Part shown: positions 10,064 through 21,826 of the stretch, in pieces
Numbering within the stretch: position 1 is the first letter of the stretch
Layout of the letters: each line of letters opens with the position of its first letter
Assembly: GCA_963693085.1 (NCBI GenBank)
Contig: OY856412.1
Location: 1,056,876,244 to 1,056,940,243, forward strand
Length of the DNA stretch: 64,000 nucleotides
Direction: 5' to 3'
Source of the DNA: Alisma plantago-aquatica
Taxonomy: Eukaryota; Streptophyta; Magnoliopsida; Alismatales; Alismataceae
Position numbers and translations under genes: made by a program
The notes under the pieces: model-generated
Told to the model about the DNA's origin: nothing
The model's input: only the letters and a program-made list of their open reading frames with translations
The model's database searches: none

Positions 10064-11611
10064 CACTAGTTGCTTCTAGGGATCAAGAGAGAGCACTCTC
10101 TAGCCACAACCTAGCTGCTCCCTTGCATCCATTACTCCCATCCACCTTCTTCCTTGCATTCAACCCCATTTCCACCCACTTTCCACTCATTTCCACCATA
10201 GAACCCTAGATTCTCTAGGTTTCTATCCATCCATTCCACCATTTTCATGCACCCTTGCATCCTTGGAGGAGGTAGGACGTCTATAGCAAGCTTGGAGGTG
10301 GAGAAGGAGGCTTCTACATCAAGCTTCATGGAGTCCCTACTTCTTCTACCCCTTTCTTTTCCTATTTTCATGATTATGTCTAGCTAAGCCCCCTTGCGGT
10401 GAGATGTTTGGGATTAAAATGTTACTTTGATACCGTGTTGGGGGATAAATTCTTGTAATGAACTTAATTCATATTTATGATGATTACTTCTTGCTTCCAT
10501 CTCTTTTCCTATCTTATTGCATGTGGTTTGTGCTTCTTGTATGAATTGCTTGTTTTGAGGTTTTTGATGACACTTCATTTCTAGGAGGAATTGGGGTGTA
10601 TGTGGCAATCTTAGGAATGGCTCCTAGGTCCAATTAGTGGATCCCTAGCTAGCTCCCTTTGTTCCTACATACACATCCCTCCTCCTACAAATGAGTGTGA
10701 GATTTAAGTGGCTAGTGTAAGTGAGAGTGATGCAATTGCCTAGGGCCTTCTAAAGGCTAGAGTGGCTAGTGGCATGAGGTTAAACCCCTTCATCTCCACT
10801 CCCATCTCTACCCTCAGCCCTCAATTGTCCGCTATCACTTACCCTAGAAACCTAGATTTGGCCAATCTCACTAGAACTACACCTAACCCTAGTCTTCTAC
10901 TAGTAGTATAGGGTATGTTCTAATGGCATTGCCCTTGTTGTTTGGTTTGGTAATCTAGATATGATTTGAGCACCATGCATGTTTAATGAACTCCCCCAAC
11001 TAAAATCAAAGTGACATTCCCCAAACGACCCACCCACCTTAATCACCTTGCTTAAAAACCCTAATCGCTTAGTTTGCTTGTTAATGCTAGCTTAGTTCAA
11101 TTGCTTTAGTCTAACTTAGTCAATTGCTTAGTTGTACTCTTCAGTGTTAACTTAGGCTCTTGCTCTTGCTAGTGGTTAGTTTAGTTCTTATTTGCTTCTT
11201 GCCTTGCTCGAGTAGTGTATCCCTCCTTGCTCTTGCTTAGTTAGTTTGCTAGCTTAGTTTACTAATTTGCTTGCTCTTCCATAATTTAGTTTTCTTTTCG
11301 CATCTCTTACTTGCTCATTAGTGTAATCAACCAATCAACCTTAAAACCCTAAAAACCTTACTCTCCGCACTAGGAACATAGCTCACACCATCTAACTATA
11401 GCGCCCCCTCTATCTCCACGGATCGACCCCGTACTTGTCGCCTCACCTATACTACGACACGACCCCGTGCGCTTGCGGGTGTAGTGTCTTAGTAGACATA
11501 GGTAGTTAGTGTGGGACCATACAAATATCGAAAGAAAAGATCCCATCTCTCCCATGCCTCCCGATCTCGTGGATTGCACTTGTTGCAAGCCTCTAGCGGG
11601 AGCGCACCACC

Positions 11612-13513
11612 TCCAAGAACGGACTCAGATGCGTGTTGATGCAGGATAAGCAAGTGATTTCTTTTGCTTCCTGACAGCTTAAGAAACACGAGGAGAATTA
11701 TTCAACACACGATCTAGAGTTAGCTGTTGTGGTTCATGCTTTGAAAATCTAGAGACATTATCTCTACGGAGAGACATTCCAGATTTTCACTGATCATAAG
11801 AACCTTAAATATATCTTCTCTCAGGACGAACTTAACATGAGGCAACGTCACTGGATGGAGTTAATCAAGGACTACGATTGTACAATTGATTACCATCCAG
11901 GGAAGGCCAATTTGGTTGTAGATGCCTTGAGTAGGAAATCAGCAGCATCAACCATGGATAGGGCACAACTAAACTCTTTAGTATGCTCTAGGAGAGATAT
12001 GATTATCTCCTTAAGGCAAGACAATGTACAGTTGAAAGTGTCATTGTTAGCCGGGTTGATGGCTGAGATGCATATAAAACCTACCCTAAGAGAGCAGATC
12101 AAGGAGGCACATCAAGTTGATGTTGTAGTTCAACAGATCAGATCGGAGTATGGTGATGAGAAATGAGATGGTTTCCATGACTCAGATGATCAAGTAGCAT
12201 GTTATCATGGAAGAATGATGATACCAGATGTGGATAACTTGAGGACTTTAGTCCTGGAAGAAGCTCATTCTTCAATGTATGCTATGCATCCAAGGAGCAC
12301 CAAGATGTATCGGAACTTGAAAGATATGTATTGGTGGCCTGGGATGAAGAAGGATGTTGCAGAGTTTGTGATGAGGTGTCATGTGTGTCAGCAGGTTAAA
12401 GTTGAACACCAGAAACGTGTAGGAATAATGCAACCTTTACCCATACCACAGTGGAAGTGGGATCATGTAATGATGGACTTTGTTGTTGGCCTACCCCGGA
12501 CAAGCAAAGGGCATGATTCCATTTGGGTAATAGTTGATAGGTTGATAAAGACAGCGCACTTCTTACCTGTCAAAACAACCTATTCTGCTGAAAGGTTATC
12601 ACAGTTGTATGTTCAAGAGATAGTGAGACTGCACGAAGTTCCAGTCACTATAGTATCTGACAGAGGTCCTCAGTTTACGAGTCATTTTTGGGAGTGACTG
12701 CATAAAGCTTTAGGCACCCAGTTAAGGTTTAGTACAGCCTTTCACCCACAAACTGATGGACAGTCGGAAAGGACTATACAAACCCTGGAAGACTTGCTAA
12801 GAGCATGTGTTCTCCAGTTTACAGGGAGTTGGGATCTACACCTAAGCTTAATAGAGTTTGCCTACAACAATAGCTATCAACATAGAATTAACATGGCACC
12901 TTATGAAGCTTTGTATGGTAGACGTTGTAGATCACCCTTGTGTTGGTATGAGACTGGTGAACATCAGTTGTTAGGTCCTGATCTTGTGCAGCAAACCACA
13001 GAGAAGATTAAAGTAATACAACAATAGATTAAGACTGCACAGGATAGGTAGAAGTCATATGTTGATAGACGTCGTAGACCCTTAGAATTCTAGGTTGGAG
13101 ACAGAGTGTATCTCAAAGTCTCACCTTGGAAGGGAGTTCTGAGATGTGGAAGGAAAGGGAAGTTAGCTCCTAGATTTATGGGGCCTTATCCAATCATTTA
13201 ATGGGTTGGAAAGGTAGCCTATAGACTAGAGTTGCCACCAGAGTTACAAAGGTTACACCATGTGTTTCACATTTCTATGCTGAGGAAATGTCACCCTAAT
13301 ACAGAGTCATTTCTACAGCTTATGGAGGTAGAATTGAATGATGATATAACTTATGAGGAAGGACCAGTGTCAATCCTTGATAACAGAATTAAAAAGCTAA
13401 AGAAGAAAAAGATAAGTCTTGTGAAAGTCCTCTGGAATCATCATGGTGTTGAAGAAGCCACATGGGAACTAGAGGAAGAAATGAGAAGGAAATACCCTGC
13501 TCTTTTCTCTTAA
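11612..13513 (+). pseudogene. Chromovirus pol remnant: RNase H, integrase and chromodomain (Ty3/gypsy, Tekay/Del-like)
   Basis: One reading frame runs the whole 1.9 kb without a frameshift but with eight nonsense codons before the natural stop: TGA 11672, TAG 11750, TGA 12164, TGA 12695, TAG 13025, TAG 13049, TAG 13091, TAA 13199. RNase H comes first (about 11612-11940: [29 protein letters not shown], then the DALSRK end). Integrase follows with its HHCC zinc finger (about 12260-12400, ending CHVCQQ), and a DDE core with D in MMDFVVGLP, D in SDRGPQFT and E in DGQSERT. A C-terminal part with GPYPII and HVFHISMLRK precedes a chromodomain (13373-13513, LVKVLW and VEEATWE). Protease and RT are gone, cut at about 11612 next to the family 2 LTR. 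Tekay/Del is judged from the chromodomain and the following LTR. Not functional. Confidence 0.92.
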
Positions 13514-13545
13514 TATATGTTTTGTTGATTTCGAGGACGAAATCC

Positions 13546-13564
13546 TTGTAAGGGGTGGATAATT
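13546..13564 (+). other. Polypurine tract of the chromovirus
   Basis: 'ccttgtaaggggtggataat' follows 'gaggacgaaat', the standard end of chromovirus interiors, and is followed at once by TGTAACATCC. The minus-strand element at 24261-58618 has the related tract in reverse at 29396-29420. Confidence 0.75.
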
Positions 13565-14256
13565 TGTAACATCCCTGACCTAGGTTATGAACTAACCCTA
13601 TATTTTTTGCCTAAATATGTAATTAAGATACTTGTGATTATCTTTTGGCATGTAATTAAACTCCTGAGGAACATACGTTTCCATTTTTGTCCTTTTTAAA
13701 CAATGTTGTAGTATCGTTTTGAAATACAGGGACCTATGTGCAAATTACCTAATTAAAAGGGTTAACTTGCAATTTACACATGTTAATATGTTCCTTTAGT
13801 GTTGAGACATCATAAGAGTGAATATGATGAAGTATGATTGATTTCCCAAGCTTGGGCACTGAGATGCAGCTTGTGGAGCAATCCTTGTGCTTAAAACCCT
13901 AGTTTTGGTGTAAAGTGCAATTTACCCAAAATGTGGGGTGCAACTTGTAAAATAAACCTTCTAGAATATCTTTTATGACTTTTGGTATCATTTAGAGTAA
14001 TAATGATGAAGGGGGCACTTCAATTAAATAATCATATAATAAGGAACACCTTTGAAATTAAATCACCAAGTGGTAAGTAAGAAGACTCTTATATATGTGT
14101 ACCTTAGTGATAAGTTGACCTTCTTTGCCTTTAGTTCTTGGTCTTAGAAGGAGTTTTGCCTTAGAAATAAGGAGAAGGGACGTGTAAATAAGAAAGGAGG
14201 GACCTATATGAGAAAAGGAGAAACCAGTTGTCCTTATGTTGGAAATGACCCCAAAG

Positions 14257-14264
14257 TATATATG
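14257..14264 (+). promoter_or_regulatory. Probable LTR TATA box (TATATATG)
   Basis: 'aaagtatatatgcaccc' is followed by a plausible leader. The homologous LTRs at 24261-29395 and 54608-58618 have GTATATATAC at the matching place on the minus strand (28481-28490, 57709-57718). Confidence 0.55.
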
Positions 14265-14778
14265 CACCCTTCCTTTGTTTGCAAAGGAACGTTTCCTTTC
14301 TTCATTCACTTATCCCCTTGCTTGGACCAACTAAGGCAGAGCTCTGGAGCTGAGGGAGACGACCAACCTGTTCTAAGGTAAGAAGAGACCATCACCTAGC
14401 TCGAATTCATGGAGGAATTCCTTGTGTAAGGTTGGTTTATGGTTCTTCTTCTTTAGGTTTCTTGTTCTAGCCGACTTTCCCCAACCTTTTCTTGGAGAAA
14501 CACCTTTGGCCGACCTGTGTAGCTCAAGAAGCCATTAAAGGCTTGAAGCTTGGAAGCTTGGAGCTCAAGGAACGACCTTTAGGCAGGTTTTATAACTCCA
14601 AACCTCTTTCTTTGATTATGCATATCTTTGTTCTTGTTAATAGTAGATAGTTCTTCTTCTTCCCCATCTTTCCTTGCACTTTTGCAAGCAAAACCACAAA
14701 GTAACCGACCTGTTCTAAGGTTGAAGATGATGGGCGTGATTTCCTAGGCTACTTTATCAAATGATCTTGGACCATTTG

Positions 14779-15925
14779 GTTTAAACGGTTTGCAAGACTG
14801 TTTGAAACCAAACGGTCTCACAACCATTTGATTTCATGCGGTTTGCAAGACCGTTTAGATTCAAACGGTCTCCAAGACCGTTTGGTAGGGTTGACCGGGT
14901 GAATACCATTTAGAGGTCTTCTATATACATATTGAATTAATCAATTACAAAGGATCATAATCTAATTGCAAACCAATCACAAGTTGAAGGCAATTCAATC
15001 ATGAAAACCCTAATCGGGTTCAATTGTTGAATTCAAGGACCACTTGTGTTGAATTTGGGGTTGAGTGGTCCAAACGGTCTCAAGACCATTTGGAGATCAC
15101 TCAAACGGTCTCAAGACCGTTTGGTTACACCCCAAGACCATTTGGAGGTCTAGGTTTAAGGTAATTTGACCAATTGAAGGTCCAATCACAATAGGTTGTT
15201 GAATTAATTGAAAATGCTGATTTGAGACTTAATTAGGGTTCCACCCTTATCAAATTGACTTAGATTTTGATGTGACTTTGGTAAAATGGTCTCAATACCG
15301 TTTGGAGAGTGTCCAAACGATCCCAAGACTGTTTGGGCCAAGTTTGGGCCCAATTGAAGGTCAATTGATAGGTTCAACATCAAATAGACTCATGTTGATC
15401 AATGTTGATGGTTAACCGATTACAAACCCTAATTGGATTGGATTCAACCCTAATTGGCTATCAATTGAGGGTCAATTGAGTGTCCAATTGGTTAAGTCTA
15501 ACCCTAATTGGCTCAATTGATAAGTGGTTAAGACATGTGAGGTCAATTGAGGGACTCAACTTTGAAAACCCTAATCGATTACAAGCTTTGATGCACCTTT
15601 GAGGTCCATGCGGTTTTGAGCCATTTGGACCAAACGGTCTCAAGACCGTTTAGGGGCAAACGGTCTCAAGACCGTTTGCGACCAAACGGTCTCAAGACCA
15701 TTTGGAACCAAACGGTTTCAAGGTCGTTTAAGATCTAACGGTTTCAAGGTCGCATAAATTCAAACGGTTTGGAAGTCAACTCTCATCAAACAGTCAACGT
15801 AATCAAACGGTCTCAAGAATGTTTAAGGGCAAACGGTCTTGAGTGTCATGTGGTCTTGGAGGTCAAAGTGACCAAACGTTCAATGCTTCCAAACGGTTTC
15901 AAAACCGTTTGGAGGTTGAGGTGTG
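14779..15925. repeat. Dispersed AAACGGTC hairpin array in the chromovirus LTR leader
   Basis: About twenty copies of the palindrome AAACGGTCTCAAGACCGTTT or decayed versions. Exact 20-base copies lie at 15103-15122, 15632-15651 and 15658-15677. They come in three clusters (14780-14885, 15070-15150, 15610-15920). The exact 20-mer also ends the array of the unrelated LTR at 437-2556 (1113-1132). Here the array lies downstream of the presumed TATA box. Confidence 0.9.
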
Positions 15926-17848
15926 AAACCGTTTGAGGACCTTTAGGGCTATGATTGCTTAGTGACTTGAAGGCTTAGTTGGTTCAATGGTTGTCTAATC
16001 CAAACTCTAATGATACCTAAAGACCTTAAGGGGCTAAGTGATTAATAGATTGACCCATGTTGTGAATCAATGGTGTACTTTACCAATGTACCCTTGAAGG
16101 GTTCAAGTAGATGACACCCTTGTTTAATCAAACCCTAATAATCATCATAGTGGTGACATGGCTTATGTTAATCAAAGTTGACTTGACCTAATCTAATCTA
16201 GAGTGATGTAATCACCATTTTTTTAGTAAGAGGAGAGAGAAGGTTCCATTTATGGTTGAAACTCAAGTAAAGTACCTTCAATGTATATGAATGTGCGTGA
16301 TTAGGTTATGATCCACTTATGTGAGATCATGAAAACCCTAATTATGATAACTAATGAATCTTAACCTAATTTGAAGGCATCAAGGATGATAATTTCATAT
16401 ATGGTGATGCTATAAGCTCAATTCACTATGAAGTAAATAGTAAACCCTAATTCTAGGGTAATAACATGTAATGTGAATAGTAAACCCTAATTGAGGGTGA
16501 TGTCTTAAAATGTACAATAAACCCTAATTCAAGGTTATGCTTTTAAGCATGAATCTTCATGATTAAAATATGAGATGAGGAATCATTATTCCTAATCATA
16601 ATAATAGGGATTGAATAACCCTAATTGATGTAAATAAGGGAACCTAGCCTTAGTGAAGGCATGAAGGTACAACCCTTGAATTGAAAGATTGATGTTTCTT
16701 TATAAATTGTTGATCTGGAAATGATTTGTTTATTGTTGGCAATTGAATTAACCATGCAGGTTCTTATAAGAGGATGATCATATCCAGGTAAAGGTTATGA
16801 TATCATATTCATAGAAAGCATGTTATTAGCTTTATGAATAATGATATACTATGTTGCCTAGTTAAGTGGCATCATATGAGATTGATAGGTTGTAAGAGCC
16901 ATGAATAACATCAAGGTCATGTTGAATAGATGACTTATAATGAGGTGATTAAGAATTGACATATATATGATAACTGATGTGAATTAGACCTGATACATTT
17001 AGTATTCTATATTCATAGTTGTTGTTCTAATGATTAATGTTTGAGAACATGCTTGATGTTAAAAGAATATTGAAATGTACCTAACTAATAAAGTATAATC
17101 ATATCATGTAGAGCCCTGATCATAGATCCATCATTGTCAGAAGCAAAATGATGGTGAAACAGGTTTTCCTAAGGGAACTCTGGATTACATACTTTTGAGT
17201 ATGTGGGGGAATATGGATGTGAATATCCTTACATCCTAGTGTAGGAATTGATGTAGATGTACCTTAATCTATCAACCCTTCACTATAAGTTTATGCTGGG
17301 GTGATGTACCACAAATCTCCCAAAGGAATCTTAAAATACCGCATCGATGAGAGATAAGCAAGAGATCTTTCGATGACGAAGGGAGTACAGAATGCCACTG
17401 TGACTCTAATAGAGAAGTACTAGAATACCCTGGTAAGCTATCTTAGTAGAGACATGAGATGTCCTGCATGTTAATCCTCACACTGACTGAGGAAGATGAG
17501 GTCATAAGAATCTGGCTCTTTTGATGACCTATGTATGATACCGATGCGACTTAGTAGTGATCGGTTGGAGTATGAGCGGTATACCTCATCTCCGCAGGGC
17601 ATAATAATGTTTGTAAAACATAAACAACTGCGTAACATATCTGCTTAGGTTGAAATATGATAAACAATGATTGTTGTTACATTGCTTATATTAATAACCT
17701 ATTAAGTACTTAGCTTACATGTTCTTCATATGGTTTAATGAAGTAACTGCTTAAGTATGAGATGCTTTGCTTATTATTAATTTGTTGTTGATGTTTTAAG
17801 TTACCTTGCTTATGTTATTCCTTAAATGCTATAACAAAGCTTCTGGCG

Positions 17849-17888
17849 GAGAGTTATAACTCTCGCTGGGACAATTATTCAGATTGTC
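17849..17888. repeat. Paired hairpins near the LTR end
   Basis: GAGAGTTATAACTCTC (17849-17864) is a perfect 16-base palindrome. It is followed by GACAAT (17870-17875) and ATTGTC (17883-17888) forming a second stem. The related LTRs keep this pair next to 'aactctc...gacaattgtc' (24737-24765 and about 43270-43300, minus strand), then a shared 'aggtggacgt' box. Confidence 0.75.
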
Positions 17889-18295
17889 TCACTCTGTAGG
17901 TTTCAACTTTTTAGGTGGACGTAGAGGACGGAGAAACCAATCCGAGGGTGAGCAGTATCAGCAGCAGCAACACCTGGGGCAGTAGTAAATCTCAGGTGGA
18001 GATTATTGACTGTCATGTCCTATAGTCAGTTAGTCTTATGTCGTCTCTGTACTCTCAGGTCCTAGGAGTCAATAGGTCTGAGATTTTGGTTTTTAATCTC
18101 GAGATTTTGTATCTGGATGTATATAATCACTCGAGAGGTGATTTAACATGATGTTAACTGTTTATCTTGTTTATGATAAAAGAGTTTCACACTTTAAAGA
18201 TCTTTTCTCCAAAAAGTTTTAATTTTTAATATTCCGCTGCTAATTAATTGCTTCCGCTTTGGTTTATCTCATGTTTTGTAAGTCGGATCGTCACA

Positions 18296-18941
18296 CTACC
18301 AATCGATAGGATGTCATATTTCATTTTCTGATGGTGAAGCAAACAACATCTATTGATGTAATTGTTGCTATCACCAACCCATGAAATCTTGCGTTCATCT
18401 TCTAATGGTTCTACTAAGCTATTGTATTCTGACGAGATGCTAGCATTGTAGGAAAATATGGCGATAGAGGAGGCAGCGGAAAAAAATGACTGCCATATTC
18501 CCCTTTAAATAGTAGATAGCGTCAACAACTATATAATGGGAAGGATGGCTATGAGGTTATACCTGGCCCTAGAGCAAGTCCATTGACATTTCCCTCACGG
18601 TAGTGTGTGCCTTTCTTCAAGTTGCACATGGACAATGTCTGTGTCGACCTCCTAGTTGTTCACCATGGAAAGCAATTTATTTTGTCCTCCGAGCGGAAGG
18701 CAACAACCTCATCGCCTCTATAGTAGCCCACACAGACCACCAAAACTCCTATCATTCTAGACAAACAGACAAGAAGGACTCATCCCTTCTAGTCAGTGTA
18801 CTAGCACAATTTGTTCTCCAACCATTGTCTCTCCCTTGTTATCCGTCCCTTTGATGGGTAGAACTTGCTCACATTCTCTATGCTACCACAACCAAAGAAG
18901 ACAGCAATTTTTAGAGAAAATTGATGTGTCTGTGAATCCCC
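18296..18941. other. Unassigned sequence between the chromovirus LTR and the copia element
   Basis: No LTR boundary, repeat or domain is recognised. A minus frame near its right edge (18801-18995) runs into the copia LTR and resembles nothing I know. This may be the old genomic flank or a fragment of an unrecognised element. Confidence 0.4.
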
Positions 18942-19763
18942 TATTAGATCTTTGATAATGGGCTCTAGAGGGAGGATGAATAGAGCTAAATGCACTTAAA
19001 CAAAATCTATTAGACCTTCAAGATATTCTAAGATAATATGGAAAGTATGATCTTTGAGTGCAACCAAAATATAGATAGTAAGGGAAAGAGAGATTGAACA
19101 AGAACAAGAACACAATCTATGAAGAGTGGTTCCAATCTCCAAACTAGGAGAAAGTCAATCCACTACCTACAGAGGTCAAGCCCTAGGATTTTGCAACCAT
19201 TGCATACTTAGTTCTATTATAAGACATACAATATATGACCTTCCTTTTCTGGGCCAAGGATACCCAGCCTTCCCTTTAAGGAGAAGGGAGCCAACAACTT
19301 ACAAAAGGCCTTATCTATCCAAGACCGAGTCTTCAACTTCACCATGGACTTACCCACTTTTGCAAGGAGTCTTCTGCCTTCACCAAGTTCTTACCCACTC
19401 TTACAACAAGTCTTTCACCTTGAAGGAATTACCCACTCTTCTTGGATATTCTGCCTTTGACTTCACCTTCGCTAAGGAGATGCTTTCACCAAGGGACTCC
19501 TTCCCTTCTTATTCTTCACCTCTCTTAGCCAAGAGAGAGAATCTTCATCTTCATGGTAGAAATGTGAGATTGAGAGGTGGAGGAAGTGAGAGTCTCACAA
19601 GATATACATGTAGGACTAGTTCTCTTACAAATATCCTACTCACTCTAATGGATGTAGAAAGTGATTAAGCTTGAGAATGGAAGGAGGATCTTTGAAGCAC
19701 AAAACTATAATATAGGGAACTTCATAGTGCTTGGCTTACCATGAGATGAAGCCTAAGGGGTCC

Positions 19764-19771
19764 AATTTATA
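19764..19771 (-). promoter_or_regulatory. LTR TATA box (TATAAATT on minus)
   Basis: On the minus strand 'caactataaattggacc' lies about 140-300 bases downstream of the LTR hairpins. The other LTR has TATAGATAGG at the matching place (59073-59082). Confidence 0.55.
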
Positions 19772-19909
19772 GTTGGGGATGCCTATTAGCCAGTAGGAAC
19801 ACTTAAGGACAAATTCTAGTCATTTAGGGTGTTTCAACGGATCTATTTTTTTTTCCAACATTCCAATGGCTAGAATACATTTTCTTCACACTCCATATAG
19901 TGCATTAGA

Positions 19910-20067
19910 TCGAGTTTACTTTTGGGAAACTCGACAGATAGCACTATGATACAAATCAAATTTGAAGTGCATGTTTGATTTTATCCTGGATGAAACTTGG
20001 CTGATGGCTTATATTTTGTTTGTCTGTGCAAGGTTTTGGTCGAGTTTGTCTTGGGAAAAACTCGACC
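19910..20067. repeat. GTCGAGTTT...AAACTCGAC hairpins in the copia LTR
   Basis: Two stems: TCGAGTTT 19910-19917 with AAACTCGA 19927-19934, and GGTCGAGTTT 20038-20047 with AAACTCGACC 20058-20067. Decayed versions lie in the other LTR (about 59222-59250, 59343-59373, 59415-59445), and another good copy lies in the interior (21450-21477). Confidence 0.85.
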
Positions 20068-20314
20068 TAACCTGATAGTTCCCAAGATCCATCAAGGGTG
20101 TCGGTCCAGTTTATCAAAGATGAAAGTTGGCCTATGACACTCCCTGTAGTGGATTTTAAAAAGTGTCATACAAATTCTTACATATTCAATTTAAATGCTC
20201 TTTATTTTTCTTAGCTTAGTAATAAGTCATACAATCATTACAAGTGATTTATAAAATGATTCTAATGAATTTGAAGCCTTTTCCACAAAATTGCAATTGC
20301 ATTGATTTTGGCCA

Positions 20315-21826
20315 ATGGAGTTCATATGCTCTCCATCAATTCATTTCACATGCTCCCCCTCAATTGATGCTAATGGAGTTCTCATATTCCCCCTCAATTG
20401 ATGATATTTCTCCTACATGGTTAACTTTCATAACATTTATAGAAACTAGTCTTATAATCATATATGTTCTACATATATGTCTTCTCTACTTTATATCTCC
20501 CCTTACAAAAGACATGTATTCTCCCCCTTTGTCACTTCAAAAAGTGAGGGGTTAAAAAACACAACTTGTTAGTAGACGGAGATACCAACTGTTAGAAGGG
20601 ATAGTAGAAGAGCAGAACTAGGGGATTGTCCAAGCATTGTATATAGAGAAAAAAATAGGACATGCATTTAAAAAACCCATGATGTAATTATAGCAAATAA
20701 TAAAGATATGGATATGCAACCAAGTAACTCAAGATAGTGGATATGCAAGTCAAGTAGCAAGCTTGAGTATGAAACAAGATACAAGCATAGCATACAATAG
20801 AATACCACTTGATCAAAAGATGAACAAGGCTATAACTACATGTATATGGATTGTTATTAGATGAAATCACAAGTTAGGACTACTGGTAGGATCTAGGTCA
20901 TGGCAAAATATACACAAGTTAAAGAACAAGCTATGAGTAGATGTAGAGGAATATCCAAGCAAAGAGAGATGCAATTTTAGAAGCATGAAAGGATATTACT
21001 TTCTAGCAAATATTCATCCTTACCAAAATATTATTATCACTAAGAGCCTCAAGGTTGTATCAAAACAAGATATACAACTATATAGATGTATCAAGTTAGA
21101 GCATAGCAGAAGCAATTTAAGTCACAACCAAGAGATCCAAAGAGATCATCATCAAAACATGCATAACAACTCAAGATAGATAATTGCAAAATATGAAAAT
21201 ACCAGTTTATAACAATTAAAAAATAGAGTTGTATGCAAGATAGGCAATATAAATATTGGAAATGTACATATATAAATCTACCAAGGGAGTTCTAAATAAT
21301 AAGGCTATTGGTTGAGAAAGTATAGTTGAGAGGAAACTTCTCATCCAAAAAACCATTTGTGTAATTTGTGCATAGTGTTGTCAGTCAAGTTTCTGGATTG
21401 AACTTCTCATTCGACAATAGTTGCTGGCAACATCCATTAGTGCTTGTCGGTCGAGTTTCTTATAGGATAAACTCGACTGAAAATAGTTGATGTCAAAACG
21501 CACATATATTTTAGAAAAACATATCTGGAGCCAAGATAAAATATAGCCCATATACAAACATGTATAAACAAGTTAGTAATGCACTATGAAATCATTATAA
21601 TTTGTTTTTGAGCAATAAAGTAATGAGAATCACAATATACCACTTTCAACTCAAAAACCATATGTATAGTGCATACTAACTTGGAAAAAGCACACAATGG
21701 TTGGATATGAGCAAGAATAACATTACCTCTATTCTTACCATTTCTTTTCCACTTGTTGCCACCCCCTACACATCTCACCTTTCTTCTTTCATGTGGATTG
21801 AGAAATCAATTTACAAATCAATATCT
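20315..21826 (-). mobile_element. 3' part of the copia interior without recognisable coding sequence
   Basis: AT-rich with many stops. Near the LTR the + strand shows 'tccccctcaattgatg' twice (about 20364, 20390), which on minus gives the purine tract expected before a 3' LTR. A further GTCGAGTTT/AAACTCGAC stem lies at 21450-21477. The catalytic pol genes should be here and are absent, so the element is deleted or non-autonomous. Confidence 0.6.

Larger units (their letters stand above)
9330..11490 (+). mobile_element. 3' LTR (family 2, Tat/Athila-like gypsy)
   Basis: It starts TGATACAACCC after a G-rich purine tract. The right end is uncertain: the signature 'ggatcgaccccgtacttg' (11410) and 'ccgtgcgcttgcgggtg' (about 11465), typical of LTR ends in this group, put it between about 11490 and 11525. 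Contents: a palindrome cluster (9655-9985), a TATA box (10056), and a CT-rich leader. Its insertion or recombination removed everything upstream of the RNase H remnant at 11612; bases 11491-11611 are unassigned. Confidence 0.65.
13565..18295 (+). mobile_element. 3' LTR of the chromovirus, 4.7 kb
   Basis: It begins TGTAACATCCCTGACC and ends GATCGTCACA. The LTRs of the minus-strand element at 24261-58618 begin TGTAACACCCCTGACC and end GGTCATCACA when read on their own strand, so the two are related. Layout: TATA box (14257), AAACGGTC hairpin array (14779-15925), a CAATTG-rich stretch (about 15160-15560), repeated AAACCCTAA words (about 16330-16620), and paired hairpins (17849-17888) near the end. 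No genes lie inside. Confidence 0.85.
18942..20314 (-). mobile_element. 3' LTR of the copia element
   Basis: It matches 23887-24260 plus 58624-59644 along its length, for example 'gggctctagaggg' at 18960 and 23905, and the 'tccaagaccgagtcttcaac' block at about 19318 and 58628. It carries GTCGAGTTT...AAACTCGAC stems upstream (on minus) of a TATA box at 19764-19771. The 180-codon + frame at 19126-19668 lies wholly in the LTR leader and is not a gene. Confidence 0.8.

Noticed and set aside
19126..19668. 180-codon + strand frame
   Set aside because: It lies wholly within the copia LTR leader on the antisense strand. The other LTR has a shorter, changed version (58671-58979), and no domain is visible.
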